DNA of 64,000 bases from Jonesiaceae bacterium BS-20 (GCA_039995105.1 CP146203.1:2852001-2916000); one strand, 5' to 3'; numbered from the stretch's first letter, positions 17,152-26,113 are shown. Made by a program: numbers and translations. Notes: generated by a model not told the origin, from the letters alone.

Positions 17152-18099
17152 ATGCCTGAAGTAATCTCCTTTGGAGCCCACATTGCCGATGCCCTCGGTT
17201 GGCCATTCACAGAGGTTCCACCTGGGCAGCAACTTGCTATGCTCGACAGAATTAAGTTCACGGTAGCTGGCACAGCCGCTGCTCCTTCCGTTAACTTGGC
17301 GAAATTGGGCGTTGACGTAGCAACAGTAGGTCGGATTGGCAACGACTCAATCGGCGAGTTTGTCAGAACAACCATGACCGGATACGGCGTGAATACCAGC
17401 TACCTGAAGGTCGATCCAGCATTGCAAACTTCAGCAAGTCTCCTGCCCATCCGTCACGATGGCTCACGTCCAGCACTGCACGTCATCGGTGCCAATGCCG
17501 CTCTAACCGAAGACGACGTGCCTTGGGATGCGGTTGCTGAAGCAAAGGTTTTCCACCTCGGAGGCGCGTTCATCTTGCCTGGAATTGATGGTGAACCAAT
17601 GGCTCGAATCTTGCAACGAGCCAAGGAACTTGGATGCATTACTACCGTCGACTTCCTCATGAGCCCACGTCCAGACGCACAAGAGCTGATCAGCCCGTCC
17701 CTTCAATTCATCGACTTTGTCATGCCCAACATTGAGGAAGCAGGCTGGCTTGTTGGTTCAGAAGACCGCACTGAGATTATTTCCTGGCTGCATGATCAAG
17801 GCGTCGGCTGTTCAATTCTCACGCTTGGTGGAGACGGTGTAAGCATTGCAGAACGAGGTTCACCTGAGGTGGTCCTTCCTGCTTACAATATCGATGTTGT
17901 AGATACAACGGGCTGTGGAGACGCCTTCACCTCAGGGTTTATCTCCGGGCTACTTGAAGGGCTAGAGATTACTCAGGCCGCTGAGCGAGGACTTGCCTGT
18001 GGAAGTTTGGTCGCGACAGGCCTGGGATCGGATGCAGGTATTGAGAATCTCGCGCAAGTAGAGCATTTTCGTATGACTCATCCACGTTTGGCGGCATAG
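17152..18099 (+). CDS. PfkB-family carbohydrate kinase
   Basis: A 315-residue ribokinase-like sugar kinase from ATG 17152, which has AAAGGA six bases upstream; the frame is open to 17083. Family features are the glycine-poor N-terminal sugar-binding region (GTAAAPSVNLAKLGVDVATVG), GRIGNDSIGEF and the C-terminal anion-hole/catalytic motif VVDTTGCGDAFTSGF with the catalytic Asp. It is divergent from the ABC-DhaKL operon and lies about 95 bases upstream of the DeoR regulator gene on the same strand. It probably phosphorylates a sugar or intermediate of the same pathway; a second kinase in one locus suggests two phosphorylation steps or two substrates. Confidence 0.88.
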   Translation: MPEVISFGAHIADALGWPFTEVPPGQQLAMLDRIKFTVAGTAAAPSVNLAKLGVDVATVGRIGNDSIGEFVRTTMTGYGVNTSYLKVDPALQTSASLLPIRHDGSRPALHVIGANAALTEDDVPWDAVAEAKVFHLGGAFILPGIDGEPMARILQRAKELGCITTVDFLMSPRPDAQELISPSLQFIDFVMPNIEEAGWLVGSEDRTEIISWLHDQGVGCSILTLGGDGVSIAERGSPEVVLPAYNIDVVDTTGCGDAFTSGFISGLLEGLEITQAAERGLACGSLVATGLGSDAGIENLAQVEHFRMTHPRLAA

Positions 18100-18194
18100 A
18101 CGCTTTCCAGATCCGGCGCGTATATTCACCTGCAATCGCCAGAACCCTGATTAACTCTTCAGTAGTTACATTGTGTATACCAAGGAGAATTCCA

Positions 18195-19007
18195 ATGAGC
18201 ACCTCAGCAGATGGGGCACCCCACGTAAAACCGCTTTCGGGGAAACATTGGACAAAGGTAGCCCGGCTAGATTTCATCAGCACCGCAGTGCGCCAAGATG
18301 GTTTTGTCAACGTGGACGATTTGGCAGAAGCCTTAGGCGTTAGCAGAATGACGGTTCACCGGGATCTTGATGAACTGCAAGGTATTGGCACACTCCGTAA
18401 GATCCGAGGTGGTGCCTCTGCTCAGCGTTCAACCGGTTATGAGAGCGATCTTCCATACCGCAAGAAATCGGCTACCGAGGAGAAACAGCGTATTGCCGCC
18501 GTTGCAGCCCAACTTGCCAACAACGGTGACGTCGCGATTGTAGATGACTCGACTACCGGCTTGGAGATGATCCCCCACCTAGCCCAGCTCAGCCCAATAA
18601 CGGTCATTACTAACTTCATGCCAGCAATGGAAGAGTTGAGAGCACACCAAGCGGTAAATCTCATTGCCCTTGGCGGGCAGTTCGACCAGAAGTACTCAGC
18701 TTTTCTTGGTTTGATCTGCGAGAAAAATCTCTCTGAACTATATGCAGACGTCCTGTTCGCGTCCACATCGTCCATGCACAACAACGTTCTGTACCACCAA
18801 GATCAGAGAATTGTCTCCGTCCGCAGGGCTATGCTCAAGGCTGCAAGACAACGCGTTCTATTAATTGACCACACCAAAGTTGGGCAAGGCGCACTTTATC
18901 GCTTGGGTGATATCACCGAGTTCACGCATGTAGTTCTAGATGACCAAGTAAGCAACGAGGTTGTCAAAAGCATTCAAGAGGCAGGCGTTGAAGTCCTCAT
19001 TGCTTAG
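18195..19007 (+). CDS. DeoR/GlpR-family transcriptional regulator
   Basis: A 270-residue regulator starting at ATG 18195 (AAGGAG seven bases upstream). The N-terminal DeoR HTH has VNVDDLAEALGVSRMTVHRD followed by LDELQGIGTLRKIRGGA, the classic DeoR helix-turn-helix plus wing (normally RxHGGA). The C-terminal DeoRC sensor domain (KKSATEEKQRIAAVAAQL, DDSTTGLEMIPHL, VITNFMPAMEEL, ALGGQFDQKYSAFLG, LLIDHTKVGQGALY) binds a phosphorylated sugar in this family. It is the obvious local regulator of the flanking sugar locus and of itself. A strong terminator follows at 19022-19061. Confidence 0.9.
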   Translation: MSTSADGAPHVKPLSGKHWTKVARLDFISTAVRQDGFVNVDDLAEALGVSRMTVHRDLDELQGIGTLRKIRGGASAQRSTGYESDLPYRKKSATEEKQRIAAVAAQLANNGDVAIVDDSTTGLEMIPHLAQLSPITVITNFMPAMEELRAHQAVNLIALGGQFDQKYSAFLGLICEKNLSELYADVLFASTSSMHNNVLYHQDQRIVSVRRAMLKAARQRVLLIDHTKVGQGALYRLGDITEFTHVVLDDQVSNEVVKSIQEAGVEVLIA

Positions 19008-19021
19008 CAAACTCAAGAAAT

Positions 19022-19061
19022 AAGAAATACCCAGGCCCTATCAATGGTCTGGGTATTTCTT
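19022..19061. terminator. Bidirectional terminator between DeoR regulator and MetS genes
   Basis: A 13-bp perfect stem (AAGAAATACCCAG at 19022-19034 with its complement at 19049-19061) has A-rich and T-rich ends, as expected for a terminator acting in both directions between convergent units. Confidence 0.85.
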
Positions 19062-19095
19062 TGAGCAATAAAAATTGCACTTTTGATACTTCTGT

Positions 19096-19239
19096 CTAAA
19101 GGTCTCGGTGGATGAACTTCTCCATGGCCTCATCCGGCTCGGGTGGCTTGGCATGGGTCAGCATGACGATTGCGCTGATCAGCCCGCCCCACAGAATGAG
19201 GATTGATACACAGAGCATCACGATTGCTGGTGCAGTCAT
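19096..19239 (-). CDS. metS: MetS-like small subunit of an NSS transporter (47 aa)
   Basis: A 47-residue protein, MTAPAIVMLCVSI... ending EKFIHRDL, with one transmembrane helix (about residues 4-27) and a short acidic/basic cytoplasmic tail (AKPPEPDEAMEKF). It begins three bases after the stop of the NSS transporter gene. This matches the methionine/alanine importer small subunit MetS, which accompanies MetP of actinobacteria. Dependence of transporter activity on such a subunit was shown for the corynebacterial MetPS system; by analogy this is the partner of the adjacent transporter. Confidence 0.85.
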   Translation of the reverse strand: MTAPAIVMLCVSILILWGGLISAIVMLTHAKPPEPDEAMEKFIHRDL

Positions 19240-19242
19240 GGT

Positions 19243-20823
19243 CTAGTCCTTTCCGCTTACGCTGAGCGCCTTAGCGTCAATGATCTCGCCGGGCAGTGCA
19301 GGCTCCGGGGTGAAGTCGTCTACATCAATGCGCCATCGCACCTTGGACATCACGATCGCAAAGAGCACCATGAATCCGATGGCTCCCCAACCAAACACGT
19401 TATTGAACCAGTGCGGGTTATCGTTATAAGGCTCCGTAATAACCTTGACCACCCCGGATATGAACATTGTTAGCAAGACCAAGGGCGCGAGTATGCCAAC
19501 GAGGAATTGCCAGCCCTTGCCAAGTTGGAACGACGAGGATGCGTTCAGGTGGCGGCGAACCGTGGGCAGCATGCGCAGGCTGAGCATGAGTACCAGCATG
19601 ACAATTGCGGAAGCAACAATGCCAACCTCGTTAGCCCACTTGTCCATGGTGTCTAGCGTCATCAAACCATCGGTGCGGGCAAACAGGAAGACTGAGACAA
19701 TCGCAGCCGCGCCACCAACGCGTAGCGCCGCCTGTCGCGGGCTGATATTGAACTTGTCTTGGAAGGCACCGGAAACCACTTGCAACAAGGAAAGTAGCGA
19801 AGTCAGACCGGCTAAGAACAAGGAACCAAAGAAGAGCAATCCAAAGACTGCTCCACCCGGCATAGTCGATACAATGTGCGGGAATGTCACAAAGGACAGT
19901 GCTACACCCGCAATATTTTCCAGTTCATTCACGCCTACATTTTGCTGCTGTGCCATGAATCCGAGAGTTGAGAACACCCCAATACCGGCGAGCATCTCAA
20001 ATGAAGAGTTAGCAAAACCAACGACAAGACCGGGGCCGGTCAAGTTGGACTTCTTCTTCAAATAGGACGAGTACGTAATCATGATGCCAAAGGCGATCGA
20101 CAGCGAGAAGAAGATCTGTGCATACGCCGCCAGCCACACACCGGGGTCAAGCAGAGCTCCCCAGTTAGGGGTGAAGAAGGCATTCAAGCCGTCAAGAGCA
20201 CCCGGCAAGAAGAGGGACCGCAGTACAAGAGCCACAAACAAGATCACCAGAAGCGGCAAGAAGACAATATTGGCTTTCTCCACACCCTTTTGCACACCAA
20301 ACGCAAGGATGACCAGGGTAATAACCCAAACGCCAATCAAGGCCCACAAGATCCAGGGAACAAAGTCCAACCCAAAGCCCGGGTCGCCGTCTGGCTTCTG
20401 CAGATAGTCGTTGAAGAAGAACGCGGACGAATCATCGCCCCACTTCAGGTCAAGGGAGAACACCGCATAACTGCCGGCCCAGGCAATAATTACGGCGTAG
20501 TACAAGATAATAACGAGGCAGATAGCAACCTGGAACCAGCCAAACCCTTCCGCCCACTTGCGGATCCGGCGAAAGGCCGTTGGAGGTGCTCCGCGGTAGC
20601 GGTGCCCAATGGCGTAGTCCAGAAACAGGATAGGAATACCCGCGGTCAGCAGCGCAATGAGGTAGGGGATAATAAAGGCGCCCCCACCGTTTTCATATGC
20701 CACTCCAGGGAAACGCCAAATATTGCCTAGGCCCACCGCGGAGCCGATCGCGGCGAAGATGAATCCCATCTGCCCGGACCACTGTTCGCGGCTGCGTGCC
20801 ACCTTGGGTTGTTGCTGAGCCAT
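19243..20823 (-). CDS. metP: Sodium-dependent NSS/SLC6-family transporter (MetP-like)
   Basis: A 526-residue transporter with about twelve hydrophobic segments from ATG 20823 (GAGGT upstream; the frame is open to 20892). The TM1 signature GSAVGLGNIWRFPGVAYENG, with the unwound sodium-binding glycine region, and GGGAFIIPYLIALL are diagnostic of the neurotransmitter:sodium symporter family. The 3-base spacing to a MetS-like small subunit points to the methionine/alanine branch (MetP). It would import a hydrophobic amino acid with Na+. The substrate is inferred from that pairing. Confidence 0.9.
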   Translation of the reverse strand: MAQQQPKVARSREQWSGQMGFIFAAIGSAVGLGNIWRFPGVAYENGGGAFIIPYLIALLTAGIPILFLDYAIGHRYRGAPPTAFRRIRKWAEGFGWFQVAICLVIILYYAVIIAWAGSYAVFSLDLKWGDDSSAFFFNDYLQKPDGDPGFGLDFVPWILWALIGVWVITLVILAFGVQKGVEKANIVFLPLLVILFVALVLRSLFLPGALDGLNAFFTPNWGALLDPGVWLAAYAQIFFSLSIAFGIMITYSSYLKKKSNLTGPGLVVGFANSSFEMLAGIGVFSTLGFMAQQQNVGVNELENIAGVALSFVTFPHIVSTMPGGAVFGLLFFGSLFLAGLTSLLSLLQVVSGAFQDKFNISPRQAALRVGGAAAIVSVFLFARTDGLMTLDTMDKWANEVGIVASAIVMLVLMLSLRMLPTVRRHLNASSSFQLGKGWQFLVGILAPLVLLTMFISGVVKVITEPYNDNPHWFNNVFGWGAIGFMVLFAIVMSKVRWRIDVDDFTPEPALPGEIIDAKALSVSGKD

Positions 20824-20949
20824 TTTTACCTCGTTTGTTACTGGACCAAATTTGTTACAGGTCAATGGGCTAAATCTACCCGTATTCCACACATTTTGGC
20901 GGGATAAATCCTGACCTCAGGCTTGCCAATTTGGTGACGTTGATCTGAC

Positions 20950-21621
20950 CTAGCGTCGGATGATCCGCTGCTCAATTGCAATGGCAATCGCCGCAGTGCG
21001 GTTTTCCGCCCCCAACTTGTCAAAAATATGGACCAGGTGGGTCTTGATGGTGGCTTGCGAAATAAACAGCTGGGCAGCCAATTCCTTGTTGGATTTGCCT
21101 TGGGCCAGCAGTTCTAGGATCTCAAGTTCTCGGGCGCTGAGTTGCGGCGCCGGACTTTGAATACGCTGCACCAGCCTGGCCGCGATCTGCGGAGAAAGGG
21201 CGCTGGCCCCGGTGGCCGCGGCGCGCACGGCCGCCTTGATATCGGCGGGAGGAGCATCCTTAAGCATGTATCCGCTGGCTCCGGCACTCATCGCAGCAAT
21301 GATGTCCGCATCCGAGTCGTAGGTGGTCAACACCAGAACGGGTGTTTCCTCCCCGGCCGCGCGCATTTCCTTGATTGCAGTGACGCCGTCCATCCCCGGC
21401 CCCATCTGTAAATCCATGAGCACCAGGTCCACGCTCTCACCGGTGGTTTTCCATTGCTTAAGCAGCGCCAGTGCCTCGGTTCCGTCGCTGGCTTCAGCTA
21501 CGACCTCAACGCCACGATCGTCCGTGAGCATGGCCCGTAGGCCCGCCCGCACCACGGGGTGGTCGTCGACCAGCAGCACGGTTACTGCAGGAGCTGCAGA
21601 CTCGTCCGCGTTCAAAGTCAT
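20950..21621 (-). CDS. NarL/LuxR-family response regulator
   Basis: A 223-residue regulator from ATG 21621 (GGAAG upstream; a TTG at 21636 is in frame). The receiver domain has VTVLLVDDHPVVRAGLRAML, the phospho-acceptor in LVLMDLQMGPGMDG and the switch VLVLTTYDSDADIIAAMSAG. The C-terminal LuxR HTH has LSARELEILELLAQGKSNKE and the recognition helix SQATIKTHLVHIFDKLG. It is cotranscribed with the histidine kinase, whose gene ends 12 bases upstream. It probably controls the divergent ABC exporter, as is common for this arrangement in Gram-positives. Confidence 0.93.
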   Translation of the reverse strand: MTLNADESAAPAVTVLLVDDHPVVRAGLRAMLTDDRGVEVVAEASDGTEALALLKQWKTTGESVDLVLMDLQMGPGMDGVTAIKEMRAAGEETPVLVLTTYDSDADIIAAMSAGASGYMLKDAPPADIKAAVRAAATGASALSPQIAARLVQRIQSPAPQLSARELEILELLAQGKSNKELAAQLFISQATIKTHLVHIFDKLGAENRTAAIAIAIEQRIIRR

Positions 21622-21632
21622 GGCACTTCCAA

Positions 21633-22946
21633 TCAAGAATCAGAGTTGAGGTTATTTTCACCGAGCGGGATGAGGACCGACACGAGCGTTCCGTGATCGG
21701 GCTGGGAAGCATCAGACTGCGAGGCAATCTCAATTGTGCCGCCCAAAGCGTTGACTCGTTGGGTGGCGCTGCGTAGGCCGTAGCCGCTCCCATCACTACG
21801 GATAGTCGGTGGTGTGCTGAGTAGTGCTGTGTCCGGGGTAAACCCGCGCCCGCTGTCGTAGACGTCGAGGCTGACCGCATCCGGAAAACTGGTCAGGGTG
21901 ACCACGCAGGTCAAGGCGCCGGAGTGAGCGGCCACATTGCCCAGCAGGGTCTGAGCCACCCTCATGAGCCCGAGCGCAACCGCGCTCGGCAGAGGGCGCG
22001 GGTCGCCATCGGAGACAAAAGTAGCGGTTGCATCCGCACCCGCCGCCCGCATCTGGTCTTGGATCCGGGCGCACAATTTTTCCAAGTTGGCGCCAAGCAC
22101 GGTGCTGGAATCCTGGCCCTGATGAGCCGGCTCGCTCGTGACTGCTCGCACAAAATCGCGAGCCTGGGTCAGGTTTTCGCTCGCCGCATGTTCAACCACT
22201 TCAAGACGCTGCTCAGCTAGCTGAGTGTCCCCGGCCGCGAGCGCCGTACGGGCCGCCCGGGAGACCAAAATGATTGAGGAGAGCCCCTGCGCAAGGGTGT
22301 CATGGATTTCCCGTGCCATACGTTCGCGTTCTGCAATGACCCCCGCCTCATGCTGAGAGACTGCCAAGTCCTGACGGGTTTGACGCAGTTCATCCACGAG
22401 GGTGCGTTGCCTAGTCAGGTCCGCTAGGAGTTCCCGGTACACCCAGGTAAAGGCCCAGGCAAAGGCGATTCCAAAGAAGGGGCCCAGAATCATTGCGGCC
22501 TGGGGCGAGGAAGACTGCGTCAACTGCACGGCGACCACGGCAACGGTCATGGTAATTGTTGTCAACGCACCCCAGGCAGCAGGCAGGACCGTGAAGTGCA
22601 CAAAGAAGAGTGGGAATGCCAACCAAGAGAACTCCGCGTTTCCCACCAGCAGTGCCAACCATAGGAGGGTGACGCCTGCCAACCACCAGCGGGCGAGCGT
22701 GGGTGCTACTTTGTCTCCCCGGTCCGAGCGCCTTTTCTCAATGAACGTGCCGGCAAAGTACACCAGGCCCAGAAGTACGCCAAAGACCAAAATCATGCCA
22801 ACGTGCATGTTCTTTACGGGAGAGACTCCCATGGTGGACCGGACCAAAGCGACCAGCAAAAGTGTTGCAAAGGAGACATGCAGGATTACCCGCATGCTGC
22901 GTAACAGCGAACTTCCTCGCATCTGATCAGTCAAGTTTTCTCCCAC
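21633..22946 (-). CDS. Sensor histidine kinase (HisKA_3, NarX/DesK type)
   Basis: About 437 residues from GTG 22946, which has a perfect AGGAG at 22954-22958. The frame is open to a GTG at 23108, but that start would overlap the divergent promoter region and lacks a good ribosome-binding site. Six hydrophobic segments in the first 180 residues form the sensor. They are followed by a coiled-coil (RTLVDELRQTRQDLAVSQHE), the phospho-acceptor motif MAREIHDTLAQGLSSII and a HATPase_c domain (ALGLMRVAQTLLGNVAAHSG, DVYDSGRGF, GSGYGLRSATQRV). The N-box has Gln-Thr...Gly-Asn rather than the usual QEAL-TNxxKH, a variant. It pairs with the downstream NarL-type regulator. Confidence 0.88.
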   Translation of the reverse strand: MGENLTDQMRGSSLLRSMRVILHVSFATLLLVALVRSTMGVSPVKNMHVGMILVFGVLLGLVYFAGTFIEKRRSDRGDKVAPTLARWWLAGVTLLWLALLVGNAEFSWLAFPLFFVHFTVLPAAWGALTTITMTVAVVAVQLTQSSSPQAAMILGPFFGIAFAWAFTWVYRELLADLTRQRTLVDELRQTRQDLAVSQHEAGVIAERERMAREIHDTLAQGLSSIILVSRAARTALAAGDTQLAEQRLEVVEHAASENLTQARDFVRAVTSEPAHQGQDSSTVLGANLEKLCARIQDQMRAAGADATATFVSDGDPRPLPSAVALGLMRVAQTLLGNVAAHSGALTCVVTLTSFPDAVSLDVYDSGRGFTPDTALLSTPPTIRSDGSGYGLRSATQRVNALGGTIEIASQSDASQPDHGTLVSVLIPLGENNLNSDS

Positions 22947-23108
22947 CAAAGTGCTCCTAGGGTACCGCTGTACTCGGGGGTAGGCATCAACCAAACGGTT
23001 GATTTTGGAATCAGCCTTTGCAGCGTCAGGATCAACCGGTCCACCGATTCTTTTGGGGCCATCCGCGGCCAGACTGATAGGAGACAGCTTACGAAGGGTA
23101 GTTTTCAC

Positions 23109-24200
23109 ATGTTTCTAGGTTTGCGTGACATTAGATTCGCCAAGGGACGCTTTGCGTTGATGGCAACCGTCATTGGTTTAATTACGATGCTGCTGGTGCT
23201 GCTTTCCGGCCTCACCGCTGGGTTGGGCAACCAATCCACGTCCGCCGTCGCCGACCTGGCGGCCAAGTCGGTCGTGTTTAACACCCCCAAGGACGCCAAG
23301 CCGTCGTTTACGGAGTCTGCCATTTCTCCTGCGCAGCAAGCGACCTGGCAAGAAAAATTAGGGGGCGCAGTTCAGCCGCTTGGTATCAGCCAAGCGCGCG
23401 CTGAGGCCTCCAACGTTGCTAACGTGACCGTATTTGGCTCCCAAGTAGCACCTGAGCTGGCCGGTACGACCGCCAGTTTGGCTAAGGGCCAGGTTTTTGT
23501 TGATGCCACCACTGCGCAAGCGTTGGGTGTCCTCGAGAGCGACGGTCAACTAACCCCCGACAACTCAGTGAAGCTAAACGGTCAAACCTTCACGGTGAGC
23601 GGGTTGACTCCCGAGGCTTGGTACTCACACATGCCGGTCATGTGGATGGGACTAGAAGACTGGCAGGCGCTAACCCACACCCCTGATACCACGGTAGGAA
23701 CGGTCTTGACGGTGCTGGATAAGACCGCTGACCAAGACCAAATCACCGCGCTAGCAAGCGAAACGGGCACTACCGCGCTGACCCCTAAGCAGAGCTTTGC
23801 GGCGTTGAGCTCCTACTCCTCAGAGAATGGCTCGCTCATGATGATGCAGGCATTCCTGTATGGCATCTCTGCCCTAGTCATTGCCGCGTTCCTTGCGGTG
23901 TGGACCGTACAGCGCACCCGCGACATTGCGGTTCTGAAGGCATTGGGCGCAGCCAACCGCTACGTTGTTTTCGATTCACTGGTGCAGGCAGCAGTCGCCC
24001 TGGTCGCGGGAACGCTGGTGGGCGGTTTGATCGGACTATTCGCAGGCTTTGGAGCCCAGCAGGTTGCCCCATTCTTGATCACCGCCGGTACATTTGCCAT
24101 CCCGGTTCTTGGCGTCATGGTCCTTGGTATGGCCGCTTCGGTTGCCGCAGTACGCGGGGCAACCCGAATCAATCCACTCATCGCGCTGGGTGGAAATTAG
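23109..24200 (+). CDS. ABC transporter permease (FtsX/MacB type)
   Basis: A 363-residue protein: one N-terminal helix (about 15-35), a large extracytoplasmic MacB_PCD-like domain (about 40-245) and an FtsX domain with three helices (about 255-275, 300-325 and 335-355). AVLKALGAANRYVVFDSLVQ is the cytoplasmic coupling-helix region of FtsX permeases. With the adjacent ATPase it forms a MacB/LolCDE-like mechanotransmission or export complex. It is divergent from the two-component system, an arrangement often used for antimicrobial-peptide or envelope-stress response. Confidence 0.88.
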   Translation: MFLGLRDIRFAKGRFALMATVIGLITMLLVLLSGLTAGLGNQSTSAVADLAAKSVVFNTPKDAKPSFTESAISPAQQATWQEKLGGAVQPLGISQARAEASNVANVTVFGSQVAPELAGTTASLAKGQVFVDATTAQALGVLESDGQLTPDNSVKLNGQTFTVSGLTPEAWYSHMPVMWMGLEDWQALTHTPDTTVGTVLTVLDKTADQDQITALASETGTTALTPKQSFAALSSYSSENGSLMMMQAFLYGISALVIAAFLAVWTVQRTRDIAVLKALGAANRYVVFDSLVQAAVALVAGTLVGGLIGLFAGFGAQQVAPFLITAGTFAIPVLGVMVLGMAASVAAVRGATRINPLIALGGN

Positions 24201-24304
24201 GAGCAGGCAGCAGTTAGGGGCCCGTGGGAACTCATCCTCTCGCATGGCCACCTAACACTCCCGCCCCCATTCTCCCCACACTCGCTAATCTTTTGGAGGT
24301 CATC

Positions 24305-25039
24305 ATGACAACTCGTGCCACAGTTTCATCCCCCGCACTCACACCGGCTCTCGAAATTAAGCAATTAACCGTCGAATACCCGGACGGTGACAGCATCCTC
24401 AAGGCCATGGATCGGGTGAACTTCTCCGCCCAGTCCGGCACGATGACCGCAATCGTTGGCCCATCCGGTTCTGGCAAGTCCACCTTGCTGTCCGTTTCAG
24501 CCATGCTCACCAAACCCACAAAGGGCGCAATCCTTTTGGGTGGCCAAGACGTTTGGCAGCTCACCGAGTCCGAGCGGGCAAAGATCCGCCGCCACGAGGT
24601 AGGCGTGGTCTTCCAGCAGCCCAACCTGTTTGGATCGTTGACCTCGCTTGAGCAGCTACTGGTGACCTCGCACGTGCGTGGTGAGCTCAAGGGAGGCTCT
24701 AAAAAGGAACGCAGGGCCACCGCCCAGGAACTGCTGGACCTGGTAGGGGTAGGTCACTTGTCTGACCGCCGGCCCCACCAGCTCTCGGGAGGGCAGCGCC
24801 AGCGCGTCAACGTCGCCCGGGCCCTCATGAGCAACCCGAGCGTTATCTTGGCTGATGAGCCCACCGCGGCTCTCGATGAAGCAAGTTCGGCGGCAATTGT
24901 TGAGCTACTCGCTCAGGTGACAAATGACCTAGCGGTCGCAACAGTCATGGTTACCCACGACACCGAGTTTGTATCCCGTTGTGACGCCGTCTACGCAATG
25001 CGCGATGGTGTCTTGAACAACGAACTCGTGTCCGCTTAA
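24305..25039 (+). CDS. ABC transporter ATP-binding protein (MacB/LolD type)
   Basis: A 244-residue ATPase from ATG 24305, with GGAGGT four bases upstream; the frame is open to 24224. Walker A GPSGSGKST, Q-loop VGVVFQQPNLFGSL, signature LSGGQRQRVNVARALMS, Walker B VILADEPTAALDE and H-loop VMVTHD are all intact. The ADEPT-AALD form and length match LolD/MacB-type exporters. It pairs with the preceding FtsX-type permease. A terminator follows at 25058-25102. Confidence 0.93.
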   Translation: MTTRATVSSPALTPALEIKQLTVEYPDGDSILKAMDRVNFSAQSGTMTAIVGPSGSGKSTLLSVSAMLTKPTKGAILLGGQDVWQLTESERAKIRRHEVGVVFQQPNLFGSLTSLEQLLVTSHVRGELKGGSKKERRATAQELLDLVGVGHLSDRRPHQLSGGQRQRVNVARALMSNPSVILADEPTAALDEASSAAIVELLAQVTNDLAVATVMVTHDTEFVSRCDAVYAMRDGVLNNELVSA

Positions 25040-25057
25040 CACTGCGACATGTCCTCG

Positions 25058-25102
25058 CGGTAGCCCCCGTCTTGTGCCCAAGCACCTAGGCCGGGGCTAC
25101 CG
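25058..25102. terminator. Terminator-like hairpin after the ABC exporter operon
   Basis: A 10-bp perfect stem (CGGTAGCCCC at 25058-25067 with GGGGCTACCG at 25093-25102) lies between convergent genes, without a long T-run. It probably serves both strands. Confidence 0.65.
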
Positions 25103-25105
25103 TCA

Positions 25106-26113
25106 TTACTGGGTAACCGTCGCAAGAATTCCGTAGTGGTCGGTGCCCGTGACAGATACTCGCTCCCACTCCATTGGATTAAACCCTCGAACCAGCACGT
25201 GGTCTATCGACGTAAATGCTGGCACCCGACCGGTTGCCGGCCAGGTGGGAACAGCAATACGTCCATTTGCCGATGCCGTATTCACCAGGTCCTTGGCTAC
25301 CTGTCTAAAAACTGGGTGGGCATAGCTGGCATTAAAATCTCCGGCCATGATCAACGGCAGATCCGTGTGGGTGTTCTGCCAGTCCCTGATCGCACCCAAC
25401 CCTTCTTTCCAATCCGCGGCCCCTGCTACCGGCGGAAACGGGTGGATTGCGGCGACCCTAAACTCACCTAATTGCGGGTGGGTGACTCTGACTACGGGCT
25501 GATCAAAAGCCACTGCGCTGGCGGGAACAGGGATGTCCCCCTCTTCAACAAGCGCGTACTTTGACAGGATGACGGATCCAGAGGCACCCCCAGTGGTGAC
25601 GGTTCTGGACCGGAAGGGCAAATCCTTGAAGACCTCAGGGGAGAGTACTTCTGAAATCAAATTCTCATCCGCCTCAATGAGCACAACCACATCCGTTTTC
25701 TGCCGCAAGATGAGGTCGGTGAGCTCCGAAACACTTGCATTTCCAACCTGAACGTTCACGCTCAAGACAGTCAGCCGGTCTGCCTGCACATCAGCGGTGG
25801 AAGCGCCGGGCACCATTGATGGCAACCCACCCAGCAAAGCACCGACCAGCACAATAAGCCCCGGAAGCCGTGTGCGTTGGAACATCATCAAGCCCAGCCC
25901 CAAGGCCAGACCAGCTAAGCAAACTACCGGTGTAAGTGCCTGAAGCACCGGAACTATTCCCCCACCCAAGATATTGAGGTGGGGCAGAACCACAACAATC
26001 ATGGCCGCAATTGCAGCAAGGGCCGTCAAGAACGGTGCCCTAACTGGCAGCAACCATCGCTGTGTAGTGCTCATTGCCTTAGTCACCGGTTCCGTCACTG
26101 CTACCTCGCTCAC
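25106..26113 (-). CDS. Membrane-anchored endonuclease/exonuclease/phosphatase-family protein
   Basis: About 335 residues from GTG 26113; GTG 26098, with GAGG five bases upstream, is an alternative. The N-terminal 100 residues hold three transmembrane helices (ALAAIAAMIVVVLPHL, VVCLAGLALGLGLMMF, LIVLVGALLGGL). The C-terminal EEP (DNase I-like) domain shows SVNVQVGNAS, VVVLIEADE (catalytic Glu), IHPFPP, PLIMAGDFNASY (GDFN) and the terminal Ser-x-Asp-His and GTDHYG motifs. The catalytic domain faces outside the cell. Substrates of this actinobacterial architecture are unknown; nuclease or phosphodiesterase activity is likely. Confidence 0.85.
   Translation of the reverse strand: MSEVAVTEPVTKAMSTTQRWLLPVRAPFLTALAAIAAMIVVVLPHLNILGGGIVPVLQALTPVVCLAGLALGLGLMMFQRTRLPGLIVLVGALLGGLPSMVPGASTADVQADRLTVLSVNVQVGNASVSELTDLILRQKTDVVVLIEADENLISEVLSPEVFKDLPFRSRTVTTGGASGSVILSKYALVEEGDIPVPASAVAFDQPVVRVTHPQLGEFRVAAIHPFPPVAGAADWKEGLGAIRDWQNTHTDLPLIMAGDFNASYAHPVFRQVAKDLVNTASANGRIAVPTWPATGRVPAFTSIDHVLVRGFNPMEWERVSVTGTDHYGILATVTQ

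Noticed and set aside
17007-18178. Similar strings GTAACATTATGAT (17007) and GTTACATTGTGTAT (18165) upstream of the PfkB and DeoR genes, as a possible DeoR site
   Set aside because: Similarity is weak, the arms are not repeated within either site and chance matches of this quality are expected.
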